Below, one piece after another: positions 21,531 through 32,203 of a DNA stretch of 64,000 nt (position 1 is the stretch's first letter; each line of letters begins with the position of its first letter). The stretch is from Ostrinia nubilalis (lineage: Eukaryota > Arthropoda > Insecta > Lepidoptera > Crambidae). A model generated the notes under the pieces. It did not search any database, was not told where the DNA came from, and was given only the letters and a program-made list of their open reading frames with translations. Location of the stretch: assembly GCF_963855985.1 (NCBI RefSeq), contig NC_087110.1:12267001-12331000 (forward strand), given 5' to 3'. Made by a program: the position numbers and the translations under genes.

Positions 21531-23927
21531 ATTCCGTACCGCGCGGGAATAACTTGACATCTCGACCTGCACTTTTTTTTTTTATTAGCTTAAGCGCTTC
21601 CTCTACCTTATACCCTACTGGTATAAAAAACTCAACTCGAAATACCCAAAAATACTTGAAATACAGCTCTTGTTCATAAGTAAATATCTCTAATTTAGGC
21701 AATAAATATTTGACATAACGATATATCCAACTAATATTATTCTTACAAACATTTATATTTCGATTTATCAATGTATGTCAGAACATGTATTTATTAATAT
21801 CTCGACTTATACATTTATGGATTTTCGTTTTTAATTTGACAAAAACAGTTATCAAGTTATGATTCCCTCTGAGTACTAAACACTACCATGATATGTGCAG
21901 TTGTCTTGTTATGCACGCAGTCAAGAGTTTGGATATTTGGAGTTATCCAGCTATTACCTTCGTATAATCATATTTTTATATGTGTCATTAGCAATTGTTA
22001 AAATATAACATTGTCAGGATTTCGAGCGTCTTTAAATATTTTTTACTTACCAACCCCTGAAAATATTTTTTTAATATATTTAAGCGTTAATTATTACTTT
22101 TATTACTATTTTCAATAGTTTAAAACTAAATTAACGTTTAAATAGCAAGTTGAAAGAAGAAGGATAAGTTTAGTCTATAGGTAGGTACTATCTACTAATG
22201 TTTTTTCATAACAGACTAATATTTCGTTTGACAACAGAATCTAAGTAAAAAATCTAATTATAAACTTTTAGGTCAATTTTAAGTTCCGGATAATTTTATT
22301 TTTATAGTCTATTTGACTTCAATGACATTATTTAGGAATAATGATGAGGTAAAAGTAAGTAGGGTCGATACGCCAGATCTCGTCCATTTAGTGAGTTGGT
22401 AGATTTGAGGAATAAAAAAATAATATACAATTTTTCGTAATCATTTTGAACGAAAAAATGTTGTCATTATGCTCCCTTTAGTCTTTATAAGTATAGTATT
22501 AAACTTGCTCTAAACCATTAGAAGTTTTAATATTATCTTTGTAATATTAATAAAATATAGAAAAATGCATTCAAAATCACTAATAATTAATAACAGCATG
22601 GAAATAAAAAAATATAAATAAAATCTTACTAATTGGTATTCAAAATATTTAGGTATCACACTTAATAATTATAAACAGACATATATTTTAGTTTATTTAA
22701 TTTTTTGAATTTTCAATAGTACCTATGGCTCAATTTACAATATGGTATCCTCTCTAGGCACAGTTTGCTTTTTAATATTATTTACAACGTCTGTATTTAG
22801 AAAATAGTCGTGATAATGTGGACGCAAATTGGCTATCACAAGGGTAAGCTACATTAAGAGCGTGTATTAGCGTCCAGAAAAAGGCCTAAGTACTGAAAAA
22901 AATCTTTGTGTTCGATACGTCATGTAAATAACGTTTTACATGATATAAAACATGCATTGTTTTGTATATTTTAATATCTTAGACCCAGTTAAACCAGACC
23001 GCGATCACTTCTGACGCAAAGTGGAAATTGCATTGTAGTAAATTCGCATCCACCTTATTTTAAGTGTCATTTAATAAAGTACAATCACCGATATCATTAT
23101 CCGTATTGTATGGTTCATGGTTAAGGCTTATAGACTGCGGTAAATCCCAAACTAGACCTAAATATATTAAAAACTTACCTTGAAACGCGCACCTGCTCAT
23201 GTGGGATTTATTTTTGGCAAAAACGGTAGCATGCTATAAGATTTTTTTTATGTGGGTTTACGTGTCATACATTCAGGGAATCATAGCAATAGCTTTCGTT
23301 CTAGAGTGATCCGTCATTTGGACGTGAAATGGACGGTAGACGCGTAAGGGCGTGTCGACCTTACGCAAAAATGTATCCAGCTAATTTTAATTATTTTAAG
23401 CTTAATGGTAAGCTTAAAATAATTAAAATTAATTGTGCTTGTTATGAAGCATGGCTTTTGTTCTTTTATTTGTCTTTTTTTTAATTTTAAGTAAACGTAC
23501 AATTACCTGATCAAAAGCGATCATAATCTGCGATTATATTTGATTTTTCTAATAAATTTGCTACTATTTCATTGCAAAAGTGATAAAAATATGTTCTATT
23601 TTTATGTTTTGTTTTTTTACTTAAACTTCATTCAAAATAATTAACTTAAATCCAATTTTTACACCTTAAATATTTGTTTTTCTTTGGTGAATAACTTGAC
23701 AAGTCGTCGGTACACAACTTGACAAGTCTTTTTTTTAATAGATTAAGAAGATAATTTAATCAAATTCTTACGCCAATCGAAAGATATGCATCAAATTAGC
23801 TTATTTCAATCATAAAAATATCAATTATCATTAATTCCGATTTACCAGGGAACTCTAAACTTTAAAATCGCTCCCCTGAAAAGTACGCAAAAATGACATG
23901 TCAAGTTATTCCCGCGCGGTACGGAAT
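21531..23927. mobile_element. 2.4 kb non-autonomous DNA transposon with perfect 30-bp inverted ends
   Basis: ATTCCGTACCGCGCGGGAAT plus AACTTGACAT at the left, its exact complement at the right, and TAA on both sides (21528-21530, 23928-23930). A 3-bp TAA duplication would suit PIF/Harbinger, but the termini are not typical. The interior is very AT-rich with no gene. Near the right end the words AACTTGACA recur (23692, 23717). A 23-bp perfect hairpin lies inside at 23382-23431. It makes up most of the intron between inaD exons 20994-21119 and 24035-24151. Confidence 0.85.
23382..23431. repeat. Perfect hairpin, 23-bp arms, 4-base loop
   Basis: TAATTTTAATTATTTTAAGC and TTA, then ATGG, then the exact complement. 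A weaker hairpin (GCGTAAGG...CCTTACGC, 23342-23366) sits just upstream. Both are inside the 2.4 kb TIR element. Confidence 0.9.
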
Positions 23928-24034
23928 TAACTTAAGCACGACTTAAGGTCTATTAAATGCTCGGCCAAGGTCGACACCCATATCATTGTAAGACACTGGT
24001 GTCTGATGTAAATGATCGTTTTTCTGTTGTCCAG

Positions 24035-24151
24035 AATACAGACTCATCAGACGTAGACGCGTCTCCACCCGCGGCTTCGCCCGCGAGATCCGTCAAGAAG
24101 TCGCCGTGTCCCACGCCAGTGGCTGAGAAAACACCTAGACATGAAATTAAG
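24035..24151 (+). CDS. inaD: inaD exon: Ser/Pro/Ala-rich linker after PDZ1
   Basis: A 39-codon phase 0/0 exon: acceptor TTTTTCTGTTGTCCAG, donor ATTAAG|GTAAGG. The peptide starts NTDSSDVDASPPAASPARSV and is low complexity, rich in Ser, Pro and Ala with a basic patch (KKSP..) and several SP/TP sites. It looks disordered. It corresponds to the long variable PDZ1-PDZ2 linker of INAD. The coding call rests on the matching splice phases, consensus sites and GC content well above the intron. The intron before it is about 90% transposon. Confidence 0.75.
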
Positions 24152-24198
24152 GTAAGGCAACATGCCTGACGTGAAGCTAATGAAAGTAAGGTTAAACG

Positions 24199-24382
24199 TA
24201 ACACACTTATCAACCCGGAAAGGGATCGTAAGCGTCAGTCGACTCGAGGTGGTCAGTATTCTTTGAATGAAAGTCCATACTGCAACGCACACTTATCCGC
24301 ACCGTGAACGTCTCGGCTCATAATTGCCTGCGTGCGAAAGGCGATACGGTGTTGATCCCTTTCCGAGTTGATAAGTCTGCTA
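24199..24382 (+). mobile_element. TIR MITE, TAGCACACTTATCAAC family, copy B
   Basis: TAACACACTTATCAACCCGG to GAGTTGATAAGTCTGCTA. It lies in the short intron between inaD exons 24035-24151 and 24721-24909, 47 bases after the donor. Confidence 0.85.
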
Positions 24383-24554
24383 TGATTTTAAGCATTGTAC
24401 CTAGGTCTTTTAGGGAAGGTCTCTGCCTTGATTACGATATCACCAGCAAATCGACTCAAGTGAATTGAGCGAATTGGAACTCTGGTGTTAGATTTTATTA
24501 CCAAGCTAATGATAATAATTTTTCTGCTAAGCTAATTTGTACAAATAATAAGAG

Positions 24555-24720
24555 GCAATGTACTTCAAGGTACATTATTAAGTCCATTTCTATTCCTTGT
24601 TAGATATCAAGTTCGGACTGGTGTTAAGTTTTATAACCTATTACTATCAAGAATTTTTTTACGAGCAGTACAGTAGTGTGCCCCAAGGTACATTACTAAG
24701 CCCACTTCTTTTCTTTATAG
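24555..24720 (+). pseudogene. Decayed LINE RT motif, two copies, before an inaD acceptor
   Basis: Two stretches about 117 bases apart translate to VLQGTLLSPFLFLV (about 24573) and SSVPQGTLLSPLLFFI (about 24676), both like the RT box GVPQG..L.PLLF. The second provides the pyrimidine tract and AG of the acceptor at 24720. Confidence 0.4.
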
Positions 24721-24909
24721 ATAACAGTATCAGAACCAGATCTAGAAAACGAGAAAGAGATAGACTCTATCACAGAGAAGGAGTCAGAAAGAGAAACAAC
24801 ATCAGAAGAACAGCCTGAACCGAAGCCGGTGTACTCGGACTCGGAGAGCAGCGATGAGGAAGATGAGAGAGAGTTGCAAGGCAGGACTTACTCTGACAAA
24901 GGGGTTGAG
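24721..24909 (+). CDS. inaD: inaD exon: acidic linker
   Basis: A 63-codon exon, phase 0/0, acceptor CTTTTCTTTATAG and donor GAG|GTAAGT. It encodes a strongly acidic stretch (EPDLENEKEIDSITEKESE, then YSDSESSDEEDERELQ) and ends with TYSDKGVE, directly before the IDRASAG of the next exon. Drosophila INAD has a comparable acidic segment and a TEAGYE-like ending at this position. The many S-D/E sites resemble casein kinase II targets (inference). The acceptor lies on what looks like a decayed LINE reverse-transcriptase motif (24672-24720), of which a second diverged copy sits about 117 bases upstream. Confidence 0.8.
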
Positions 24910-25542
24910 GTAAGTTAAAAAAAATCAACTATTGCTGGACGTAATATTGCAAACGATTCATATTTTAGTACAGACAACAATACCTCAAAAGTATTTCTTA
25001 AAATGTGGAGTAGGTACATTGAAAAATATGAATAAGGATAGTTTTGTTGTAGGGTCGGGAAAATAAAATGAGTAAACACAGTCTACTTTGTTTCCCACTT
25101 TAGTATAGATTATTATTAATATAGATTATTTTTTATTGTTTATTTAATATCCTTGTGTAGAGAAAAACGATTAATTTTAACCACGGATAGAGTGGATAAG
25201 AAAATAGGCACATTTTATTGAAAAAATGCACATTTTCACAATTTCTTCTGATATGAAAAAGATTCGAGTGTATTGTTCGTGTTCGTGATTAAACTTTATT
25301 GTACGAAAGTACAACTGACGACTTTGGTTGCGGGGCTTCAGCCCGAAATCCTAGCGAGTGAAGCCGTACTAAACAAGTATTTTAAGGCAGTTACAGTTTT
25401 AAATCAGATAATTACAAAAACAAACGTTAGATATTTTTCTCCCACCCACCACTTAAAAACTAACAATTTAAGATTCCTTAACAATCCGGGAATGGGACAT
25501 TTATCAAAATTTAAATATTCTACAGTACCATGTCCTCCACAG

Positions 25543-25633
25543 ATCGACCGGGCCTCAGCAGGAGCCATCAAGCGCAGCAAAGAAGAAAAGGAGGCGGATC
25601 CAGAGCAAGAAGACGACTTCGGATACACGACAA
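25543..25633 (+). CDS. inaD: inaD exon: conserved linker motif leading into PDZ2
   Basis: Thirty codons plus one base (phase 1 end). Acceptor TGTCCTCCACAG, donor ACAA|GTGAGT. With the preceding Glu it reads EIDRASAG, then KRSKEEKEADPEQEDDFGYT. This is the most diagnostic stretch in the window: EIDRASAG...EQEDEFGYT is what I recall from Drosophila INAD just before PDZ2, while MPDZ/PATJ keep only the loosely similar EDEFGY part. It is the main reason for naming the gene inaD. The next exon must begin with two bases completing a codon that starts with A, but I found no PDZ2-like sequence downstream in the window. Confidence 0.85.
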
Positions 25634-27194
25634 GTGAGTGGAAAGATACATTATTCACGCTGATCAACTTCTCGTTTTACCTCGTCCACGTTTATTTCTA
25701 CGCGTGCCTTATTGAACATAACAGGTGAGATTTTTTCCTGCAGTTCTCTATCATTTACATCGTTATTTTTGGAAACATTTTGATCAAGTTTTGTATCAGC
25801 TATTAATGCTGGTTCTTCTTCAATCGTGTGTGTTGTAAGAGTGACGACAATATGTACCTACTTGGTCATGAAGTTATAGAAGTGATATTTTTTTTGCAAT
25901 CAGGTTTTTAAAAGCGCTTTTACAAGTCTCAGTCACACCCAAATAACTTTATGAGCTGTCATAGGCGTTTGATATGGCTCAATCGTACCGGCTTAAAGTT
26001 GACTACGGAATAATTGTTGATTGATTTTGTTGATGAATCGGCATTGAATCTCTGCAAAGTGGGAAAAACACCAAAAAGTGTTTTAGATATCGGTGATCTT
26101 TGTAGTAAGATTACCTGTTTGTGTCAATCTATCCTTTGATCCATCGCTCAATTTAGTACAGCAATAAAATTCTTCTGTTTACACATTAGCTGGATTTTTA
26201 CCATCGTTATTCTCTCTTCGAGTTTTGCTATAGATTATAACCACATTTTACCATAGTTATTATCTTCGAGTTTTGTTCGAGAAATAAAATAGTCAGCTTC
26301 TTTCATTTATCGATCTACCTAATTGGCCCAATTACTTTTTAATTTATTGATCAAAAAAACTACGAGTATTTACCGTGGTCTATAAATACGGTGTCCGTTA
26401 TCTTTTACCTACGATATCCTCGGTTTTAATGATCAAACCAACGTGCCTGCCGTACTCTTTGAAGGCACCTTCATCAATTGTTTTGCAGTGGTGATTTGAT
26501 TACGTACGTCGTACATTTCCAACATTGCACACTGATTTACTTAATGTTAGAACTACTAAATTATAAACACTGCTGATGTACCTAATAATTATGATCTAAT
26601 CGTTTGTTAGCTGGATCGGTGTACCTACGACATTTTTTTGTTGTTTCTGGATTCGCAACATCTTTAAAACAAAATATTTTAGGAAAAGGTAACATTCTAA
26701 AAATATTTTTTTTCGTACCAATTTTCTTCGAGTAAAGTAATTTTTTCTTCTTGGAAAGTAATGCCCACTCATACAAAATCTAAAATAAAACAATTAAGTA
26801 CGAGAAGAACTTAATCTTCTTATACCTTTCCTTGTTCCTTAGCTCGGCTAATTTACCTCCTTCCTACGCAGTATTGGCCCTTATTTTCATAAAAAGATTA
26901 ACCTACTAACGATCTACTTCTCAATGGGACCAAAATAACTATTTTGAAGTTAAGCTGTTTAACAAATTAGGACATTCTCTCAATAAGGACATTGTTATTT
27001 CTTTATTTCCTTATAAAATTTTCACATTGACGTAGACTGTAGATTATTCTATACCTACATTTATTTTTTTCTTCATCAATCGGGTGAAAAGCAGGTGCGA
27101 TTTTGCAACAAAAATGTGTAGTCTGATGATTAGATCGCCTTAATCTTTTTTTTTAAAGATTATTAGTAATTTGTTATTGCACAAATTACTAATA

Positions 27195-27273
27195 GTCCCG
27201 TTAGCCCCTCGTACTAAGCTAAATATGCTTGTGTCACGAGTGAGCTCACCACAATAGTCGAGCGGCGGCGGGG
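27195..27273 (-). mobile_element. SINE fragment (same family as 37270-37487)
   Basis: The + strand CCCGTTAGCCCCTCGTACTA, GCTAAATATGCTTGTGTCAC, GAGTGAGCTCACCACAATAG is the complement of the SINE body; the tRNA-like head and tail are absent. Confidence 0.75.
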
Positions 27274-27275
27274 AC

Positions 27276-27452
27276 CGAAAGATCACTGACTCATCACGAA
27301 ATCTCAGAAACTACAAGTGCTGTAGGGATCTCAAATTTTGCATATGGGTTCCTTTTAGAACGTAGGTGCTCACTAAGACGGGATTTTGCAAAATTCAACC
27401 CATAAGGGGGTAAAACGGGGTCCACATGCACGACGTCGCGGGCAGCGGCTAG
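27276..27452 (+). mobile_element. Helitron-like element
   Basis: ATCACTGACTCATCACGAAA ... AAGACGGGATTTTGCAAAAT ... GACGTCGCGGGCAGCGG, CTAG-T. Abuts a minus-strand SINE piece at 27195-27273. Confidence 0.75.
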
Positions 27453-27574
27453 TGGTTAATATAGCAGAAGAAATAAAGACCCCGCGTCATATGTTAACCG
27501 AATTCCAGAGCTAATACAGGGCCCAAGATTAAAGCTCCTCCAGAAAACTTGCTAAGCTTTCTTGTTTGTACAGT

Positions 27575-27665
27575 CGACAGCACATCAACCTATACATTTT
27601 TATTGCAAAATAGCCTGTATTACAACGAGATAAGACGCCACTGTGTTTAGGTTGATGTGCTGTCG
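27575..27665. mobile_element. Short hairpin MITE
   Basis: CGACAGCACATCAACCTA...TAGGTTGATGTGCTGTCG; 91 bases. Confidence 0.75.
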
Positions 27666-28272
27666 TCCGTACATAAGTAAGTACTCTACTTAGGGACCCC
27701 TGAGGAAGTTGGGAATGCTTATTTATGTATTTCTCTTAATGTACAGTTTGACCCACTTGCTGACGTTCGTATGACAGAAGTTATTTGCGAATTTTCCGAA
27801 CTAAGTAATAGTCATTTTCAGAATATTGTAGAGTTACGAGTAGCTTATTTGATCCGTAGGAATGTTCAAAGATTTTTTTAATCAAAATCCCACGATTTCT
27901 TGAGTTCAGAACTTCTTTTGTAACTCCTAAGGGCTCCTTTCCGGAGACATCCCGTTTTTTGCAGGACTGTTTTCGCAAGATACGTGTTTTAATATTAGCG
28001 TTCAAGTGAACATCCCGTTTGTAGAGTCCCGCAAAAAATCGATCCGTTTAGGGATTTGAATTTTAAACACACATTTGTGTGTTCATAAGATAGTCCCGTT
28101 TTGCGGGATACTGCATTACTGGATCCCGAAAAACTGGATTGCCGTGGGAAAGAGCCGTAATAAATTCTGCATTGTCATTATTTTTCGAATATGTAGGTAT
28201 CAGATACAAGCGAAACCGAAAGCAAAGCTAGCACTGAGTCTAATAATAATTTAGATATTTCAAGAGAAAAAA

Positions 28273-28531
28273 TGGCGGGAATCTTCTTCGGCTAACCAGG
28301 TTCCAGGGTCGTGAAATGATCAAGACTTCTTGCGGTTACAAAGATTTACTTGATGACGTAAAATTTACAAATGATATGAGTAGGCTAGGGTACGTGCGTC
28401 GTGCCCGGCGGTTTGCGGCGAGTGGCGAGTGGAGCCGAGGGCGTTATCGTCGTCGGTCGGCGGGCGGCGGGCAGCGCGGCGTCCAGTTTGCGGGACCGGT
28501 TTTCTGCGCCGGCGCGCGATTGGCGTTAACA
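28273..28531 (-). repeat. BEL/Pao 3' LTR
   Basis: 259 bases, TG...CA ends on the element strand (TGTTAACGCC...CCCGCCA). It matches 34677-34935 with no difference that I could see. The pol stop codon (TAA) lies inside its first bases, a compact arrangement. A short G-rich run (GGGGAA) just inside may be the polypurine tract. Confidence 0.93.
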
Positions 28532-31500
28532 AGTTCCCCGGGTTGGAACGTCTAGTTCCAAAATATCCTCGGTTGGCAGCAAGCATAATCTATTGTATGC
28601 TCTTCTCAGCACTCCAGTTGCGGTGGTGACGTCTGCTACGCGTGCGATGCCATCGCAGCCAGGGTAGAGGCGGGTGACACGTCCGAGCAGCCAGCGGTTA
28701 GGTGGTAGCCGGTCGTCCTTTACCACCACCAGGTCTCCAGTGCGCAATTCTCCTCCATTGCTGCGCTTCCATTTCAGCCTCTTTTGTAAATCTGAAATAT
28801 ATTCCATGTAGTATCTATTCCAGAAGTGCTGAGTCAGGATCTGAGCTCTCCGATATCGAGGCAGGGCGCATATTCTGGTCGTTTCTTCCAGATCCATCTG
28901 TGGAGAAGGCAACATCGTGAGTGTGCGTCCGATAAGGAAGTGTGATGGGGTTAATGGAATAAAGTCGTTGGGATCTGAGGAGAGGGGGGTCAATGGACGA
29001 GAATTTAATATTCCTTCGATACCTACAAGTACCGTATACATCTCCTCATACGTTAAATTTGCAAGTGAGAGAACTCTTTTTAAATGGTGCTTAATTGCCT
29101 TTACTGAAGATTCGGCTAAGCCGTTGAAGTGAGGACTATAAGCAGGAGAGAATCTAAATTGAATTGACTGCTCCGCTGATTTCGAACTAATGTCATCACA
29201 ATTTGACTTTAAAAATTTTGAAATTTCATTAGCGGCTCCTACAAAATTGGTACCATTATCGGAATGAATTAAGTCAGGCTTACCTCTGCGAGCTACAAAT
29301 CGATTTAAAGCAGCCAAAAATGCTTCAGTACTTAACTCGGTTACCAATTCCAGGTGTACTGCTCTCACAGCTAGGCAAACAAATACACAAATGTATGATT
29401 TGATCAATTTGCATCCTCTACCCTTTCTGTCCGCTAGCATAATAGGGCCAGCATAATCTACTGCTACATTGGAGAATGGAAATTGACTATGAAGTCGTTC
29501 TCTAGGCAAGTCAGCCATTATAGGCTGTATGGACTTTCCAGCAAATCTACAGCAGGCATGACACTCATGCGTTATTTTTCTTGACAAATTGCGACCTCCT
29601 ATTATCCAAAATTTATGTCTTAAAATAGATAACATCAACTGAGGACCTGCGTGCATAAGTATTTTGTGATAATGTCTAAATAACAACCTAGTAACGTGGT
29701 GAGATGCATGGAGCAAGATGGGATGCTTTGTGTCATAGTCGTAGTTGGAATTTGACAACCTTCCACCTACACGAATTAAGTTTTCATTTGACATGAAAGG
29801 ATTTAAATTCAAAATTTTAGATTTAACTGGCAGTTGTTTATTTTTAGTTAAAATATTATGCTCATGTGAAAATGCATCCAACTGTACTATTTTACATAAA
29901 GTAAGCGTGGCAGAGTTTAATTCGTTTATTGTTAAATGACCAGTGAATCTATTTCTTGGGTTTCGGCAATTATTTATGAATCGTAATAAGTATGCAGTGA
30001 TTCGATTCAATTTAGCAAAATTTGAGTAATTTTGAGTGTAGTTATTTTGTTCAGTGGCAACTTTGCATTCGACCTTTATCTCTGGCAAAGAGCTGGGCAT
30101 GTAGTTGGGTTGAGTAGGCCATTGAGATTCCGACTGTATTAAAAATGACGGGCCATTAAACCATATCTGAGAACCACTCAATTGATTTGCATTACATCCC
30201 CTAGATCCTATGTCGGCCGGGTTTAAATTGGTTGGCACGTACCTCCAGGCGTGGGAATCGCTATGTTCAGTGATTTCGTTTATTCTATTCAGTACAAACG
30301 TTTTAAGAGAGGATTTGGGAGTCCGAATCCAACCCAATACAATTGTGGAATCACTCCATAGAACACAACGCTTGACCTTTAACCTTAAAGCTGTTCGAAC
30401 CTTTTCAGTTAGTCTGACTGCTAACAGTGCACCGCAAAGTTCTAATCGTGGTATCGTCATGCCCTTTAAAGGTGCTACTTTGCTCTTAGCCATGACTAAT
30501 TGGACAGTGATGGTACCGTCTGCTGATATAGACCGTAAGTATACGCAAGCGCTGTAAGCGTGTAAAGATGCATCGCTGAAGGAATGTATTTCTATAAGTA
30601 TAGGTGAATTGCACAATGTGCGTCGTGGAATAATGATTTTATTTAATTGTGGAAGGGTCCTCAAGAATGTTAACCATTCCTCTTCGATTTCAGAAGGTAA
30701 GGGGTCATCCCATGAAATTTTAGAGGCCCAGAGTTTTTGCAGAATTATCTTTCCCTGCAGTATACATGGGTTTATAAGTCCTAAAGGATCGAACACCTGT
30801 CCTATTGTGGATAGAATTGATCGCTTGCTCAATTTATTTGATGGTGACTCAACGTTAACAGAAAATAGAAGCGTGTCTGATTTAGCAGACCACCTCAAGC
30901 CTAAAGTCTTTGCATCATCATCATTTACTATCTTAAGCAAACCATCGTGATTATCCTCTTCTTGAATGCTATTTAATATTTCAGGGCAATTAGAACGCCA
31001 CTTTCGTAAATGAAATTGACCTTTCTTGAGCTGAGAAATAACACCTTGTATTATGTGTATAATTGTCGACTTTGAATCATGACCGCTTATGTAGTCGTCT
31101 ACGTAGCAGTCGTGTATTATAGTTTCACGGACTAAAGGATCAGTACATTCTTTCCCTAACTGTACAAGACAGCGAGTAGCCAAATACGGAGCGGAGGCTG
31201 TGCCGTACGTTACGGTGTTTAATTTGTACATTTTTAGTTCTTCTTTGGGGTCAAAACGCCAAAGAATCTGTTGCAAACATCTTTGATGTTCTGCGACAAG
31301 TACACATCGGTACATTTTCTCACAATCGGATGTGACTACGTATTTGTGCTGTCTGAAACGGATTAAAATGCTAATGAGATCGTCTTGTACGGTCGGCCCT
31401 ATATATTGAAGATTGTTAAATGATAAACCCGATGTTGTCTTGGCGGATGCGTCAAAAACAACCCTCAATTTCGTTGTGAGGCTAGATTCCTTTAATATGC

Positions 31501-32203
31501 CGTGATGAGGAAGTACGTATGTATATTTATCATTTTTGCTATCTGTATTTAATGACATGTGACCTAAGTCAATATATTCCTGAATGAAATCAGAATACTT
31601 TTGTTTAAGTAATGGATAACGAGCTAGTTTTCGTTCTAAAGACTGAAATCTATTGAAAGCTTGTTCATGTGATTCACCTAACAATTCAGGTGAATGTTGC
31701 ATTGGAACTTCTACAACAAATCGACCGTCAGTTTGTCGAGTTGTTGTTTGATTGAAATGAATCTCGCAATGATTTTCTTGATTAGTAGTTTTACGGGGTG
31801 ATGGAACTGATTCTAATTCAAAAAACCTATCTAATTTATGTTGTAGCTCAACCTCGTTTATGAAATGGCAATGGACTGTAGACATGTGCGTAGATTGAAT
31901 ATTATTATTTAACTGTTGCGACTGCATCGCACCTGACACCAGCCAACCAAGCTTAGTGTTGTTGAGAATCGGTTTATTTTTTCCTAAAGAAATACGTTCG
32001 TTACATAATACGTTCCAAAAAACATCAGCGCTAAGTAACATATCAATGTCAGAAGGTGTGTTAAAGGTTGGATCAGCTAATTTAATATTTTTAGGAATAT
32101 TTAAAGATTGAATTTCAAAGTAAGTTGTGGGCAACATCTGAGTAATGCGAGGAATAACGAAACAATTAATTTTTGTACTATATTTTTCAGTTCGTGAAAA
32201 CAA
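28526..32203 (-). CDS. BEL/Pao Pol: RT, RNase H, integrase
   Basis: A 1,225-codon open frame; the first in-frame codon after the break is TTG, not a real start. Order: RT with catalytic SDCEKMY and YVDD (about 290-370), peptidase A17/connection, RNase H with FSDAS (about 540), integrase H2C2 finger (HxxxxH...CHACC), integrase core with VDYAGP, SDNGTNF and the distal Glu in GLAESSVK (D,D,E intact), then a DUF5641-type C-terminus (W..GRV...YPG.DG..RV..V.T..G...R). All catalytic residues I can identify are present. It stops on a TAA inside the LTR. It appears functional apart from its separation from gag-protease. Confidence 0.9.
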   Translation of the reverse strand: MFSRTEKYSTKINCFVIPRITQMLPTTYFEIQSLNIPKNIKLADPTFNTPSDIDMLLSADVFWNVLCNERISLGKNKPILNNTKLGWLVSGAMQSQQLNNNIQSTHMSTVHCHFINEVELQHKLDRFFELESVPSPRKTTNQENHCEIHFNQTTTRQTDGRFVVEVPMQHSPELLGESHEQAFNRFQSLERKLARYPLLKQKYSDFIQEYIDLGHMSLNTDSKNDKYTYVLPHHGILKESSLTTKLRVVFDASAKTTSGLSFNNLQYIGPTVQDDLISILIRFRQHKYVVTSDCEKMYRCVLVAEHQRCLQQILWRFDPKEELKMYKLNTVTYGTASAPYLATRCLVQLGKECTDPLVRETIIHDCYVDDYISGHDSKSTIIHIIQGVISQLKKGQFHLRKWRSNCPEILNSIQEEDNHDGLLKIVNDDDAKTLGLRWSAKSDTLLFSVNVESPSNKLSKRSILSTIGQVFDPLGLINPCILQGKIILQKLWASKISWDDPLPSEIEEEWLTFLRTLPQLNKIIIPRRTLCNSPILIEIHSFSDASLHAYSACVYLRSISADGTITVQLVMAKSKVAPLKGMTIPRLELCGALLAVRLTEKVRTALRLKVKRCVLWSDSTIVLGWIRTPKSSLKTFVLNRINEITEHSDSHAWRYVPTNLNPADIGSRGCNANQLSGSQIWFNGPSFLIQSESQWPTQPNYMPSSLPEIKVECKVATEQNNYTQNYSNFAKLNRITAYLLRFINNCRNPRNRFTGHLTINELNSATLTLCKIVQLDAFSHEHNILTKNKQLPVKSKILNLNPFMSNENLIRVGGRLSNSNYDYDTKHPILLHASHHVTRLLFRHYHKILMHAGPQLMLSILRHKFWIIGGRNLSRKITHECHACCRFAGKSIQPIMADLPRERLHSQFPFSNVAVDYAGPIMLADRKGRGCKLIKSYICVFVCLAVRAVHLELVTELSTEAFLAALNRFVARRGKPDLIHSDNGTNFVGAANEISKFLKSNCDDISSKSAEQSIQFRFSPAYSPHFNGLAESSVKAIKHHLKRVLSLANLTYEEMYTVLVGIEGILNSRPLTPLSSDPNDFIPLTPSHFLIGRTLTMLPSPQMDLEETTRICALPRYRRAQILTQHFWNRYYMEYISDLQKRLKWKRSNGGELRTGDLVVVKDDRLPPNRWLLGRVTRLYPGCDGIARVADVTTATGVLRRAYNRLCLLPTEDILELDVPTRGTC

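Larger units (their letters stand above)
25634..28272 (+). other. Start of the long intron after the inaD linker exon
   Basis: Donor GTGAGT at 25634. Mostly unrecognised AT-rich DNA except a SINE piece (27195), Helitron-like unit (27276) and hairpin (27575). CCCGTTTTTTGC/GCAAAAAATC words near 27950-28130 suggest an unclassified decayed repeat. No PDZ2 exon seen. Confidence 0.6.

Noticed and set aside
28200..28272. Open stretch reading SDTSETESKASTESNNNLD after a TAG|GT, looked like a further inaD linker exon cut by the BEL element
   Set aside because: In the phase required by the donor at 25633 it hits a stop within a dozen codons, and no continuation was found at the other BEL flank. Low-complexity sequence only.
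30210..30950. Plus-strand frames of about 115 codons
   Set aside because: Shadows of the BEL pol frame on the other strand.
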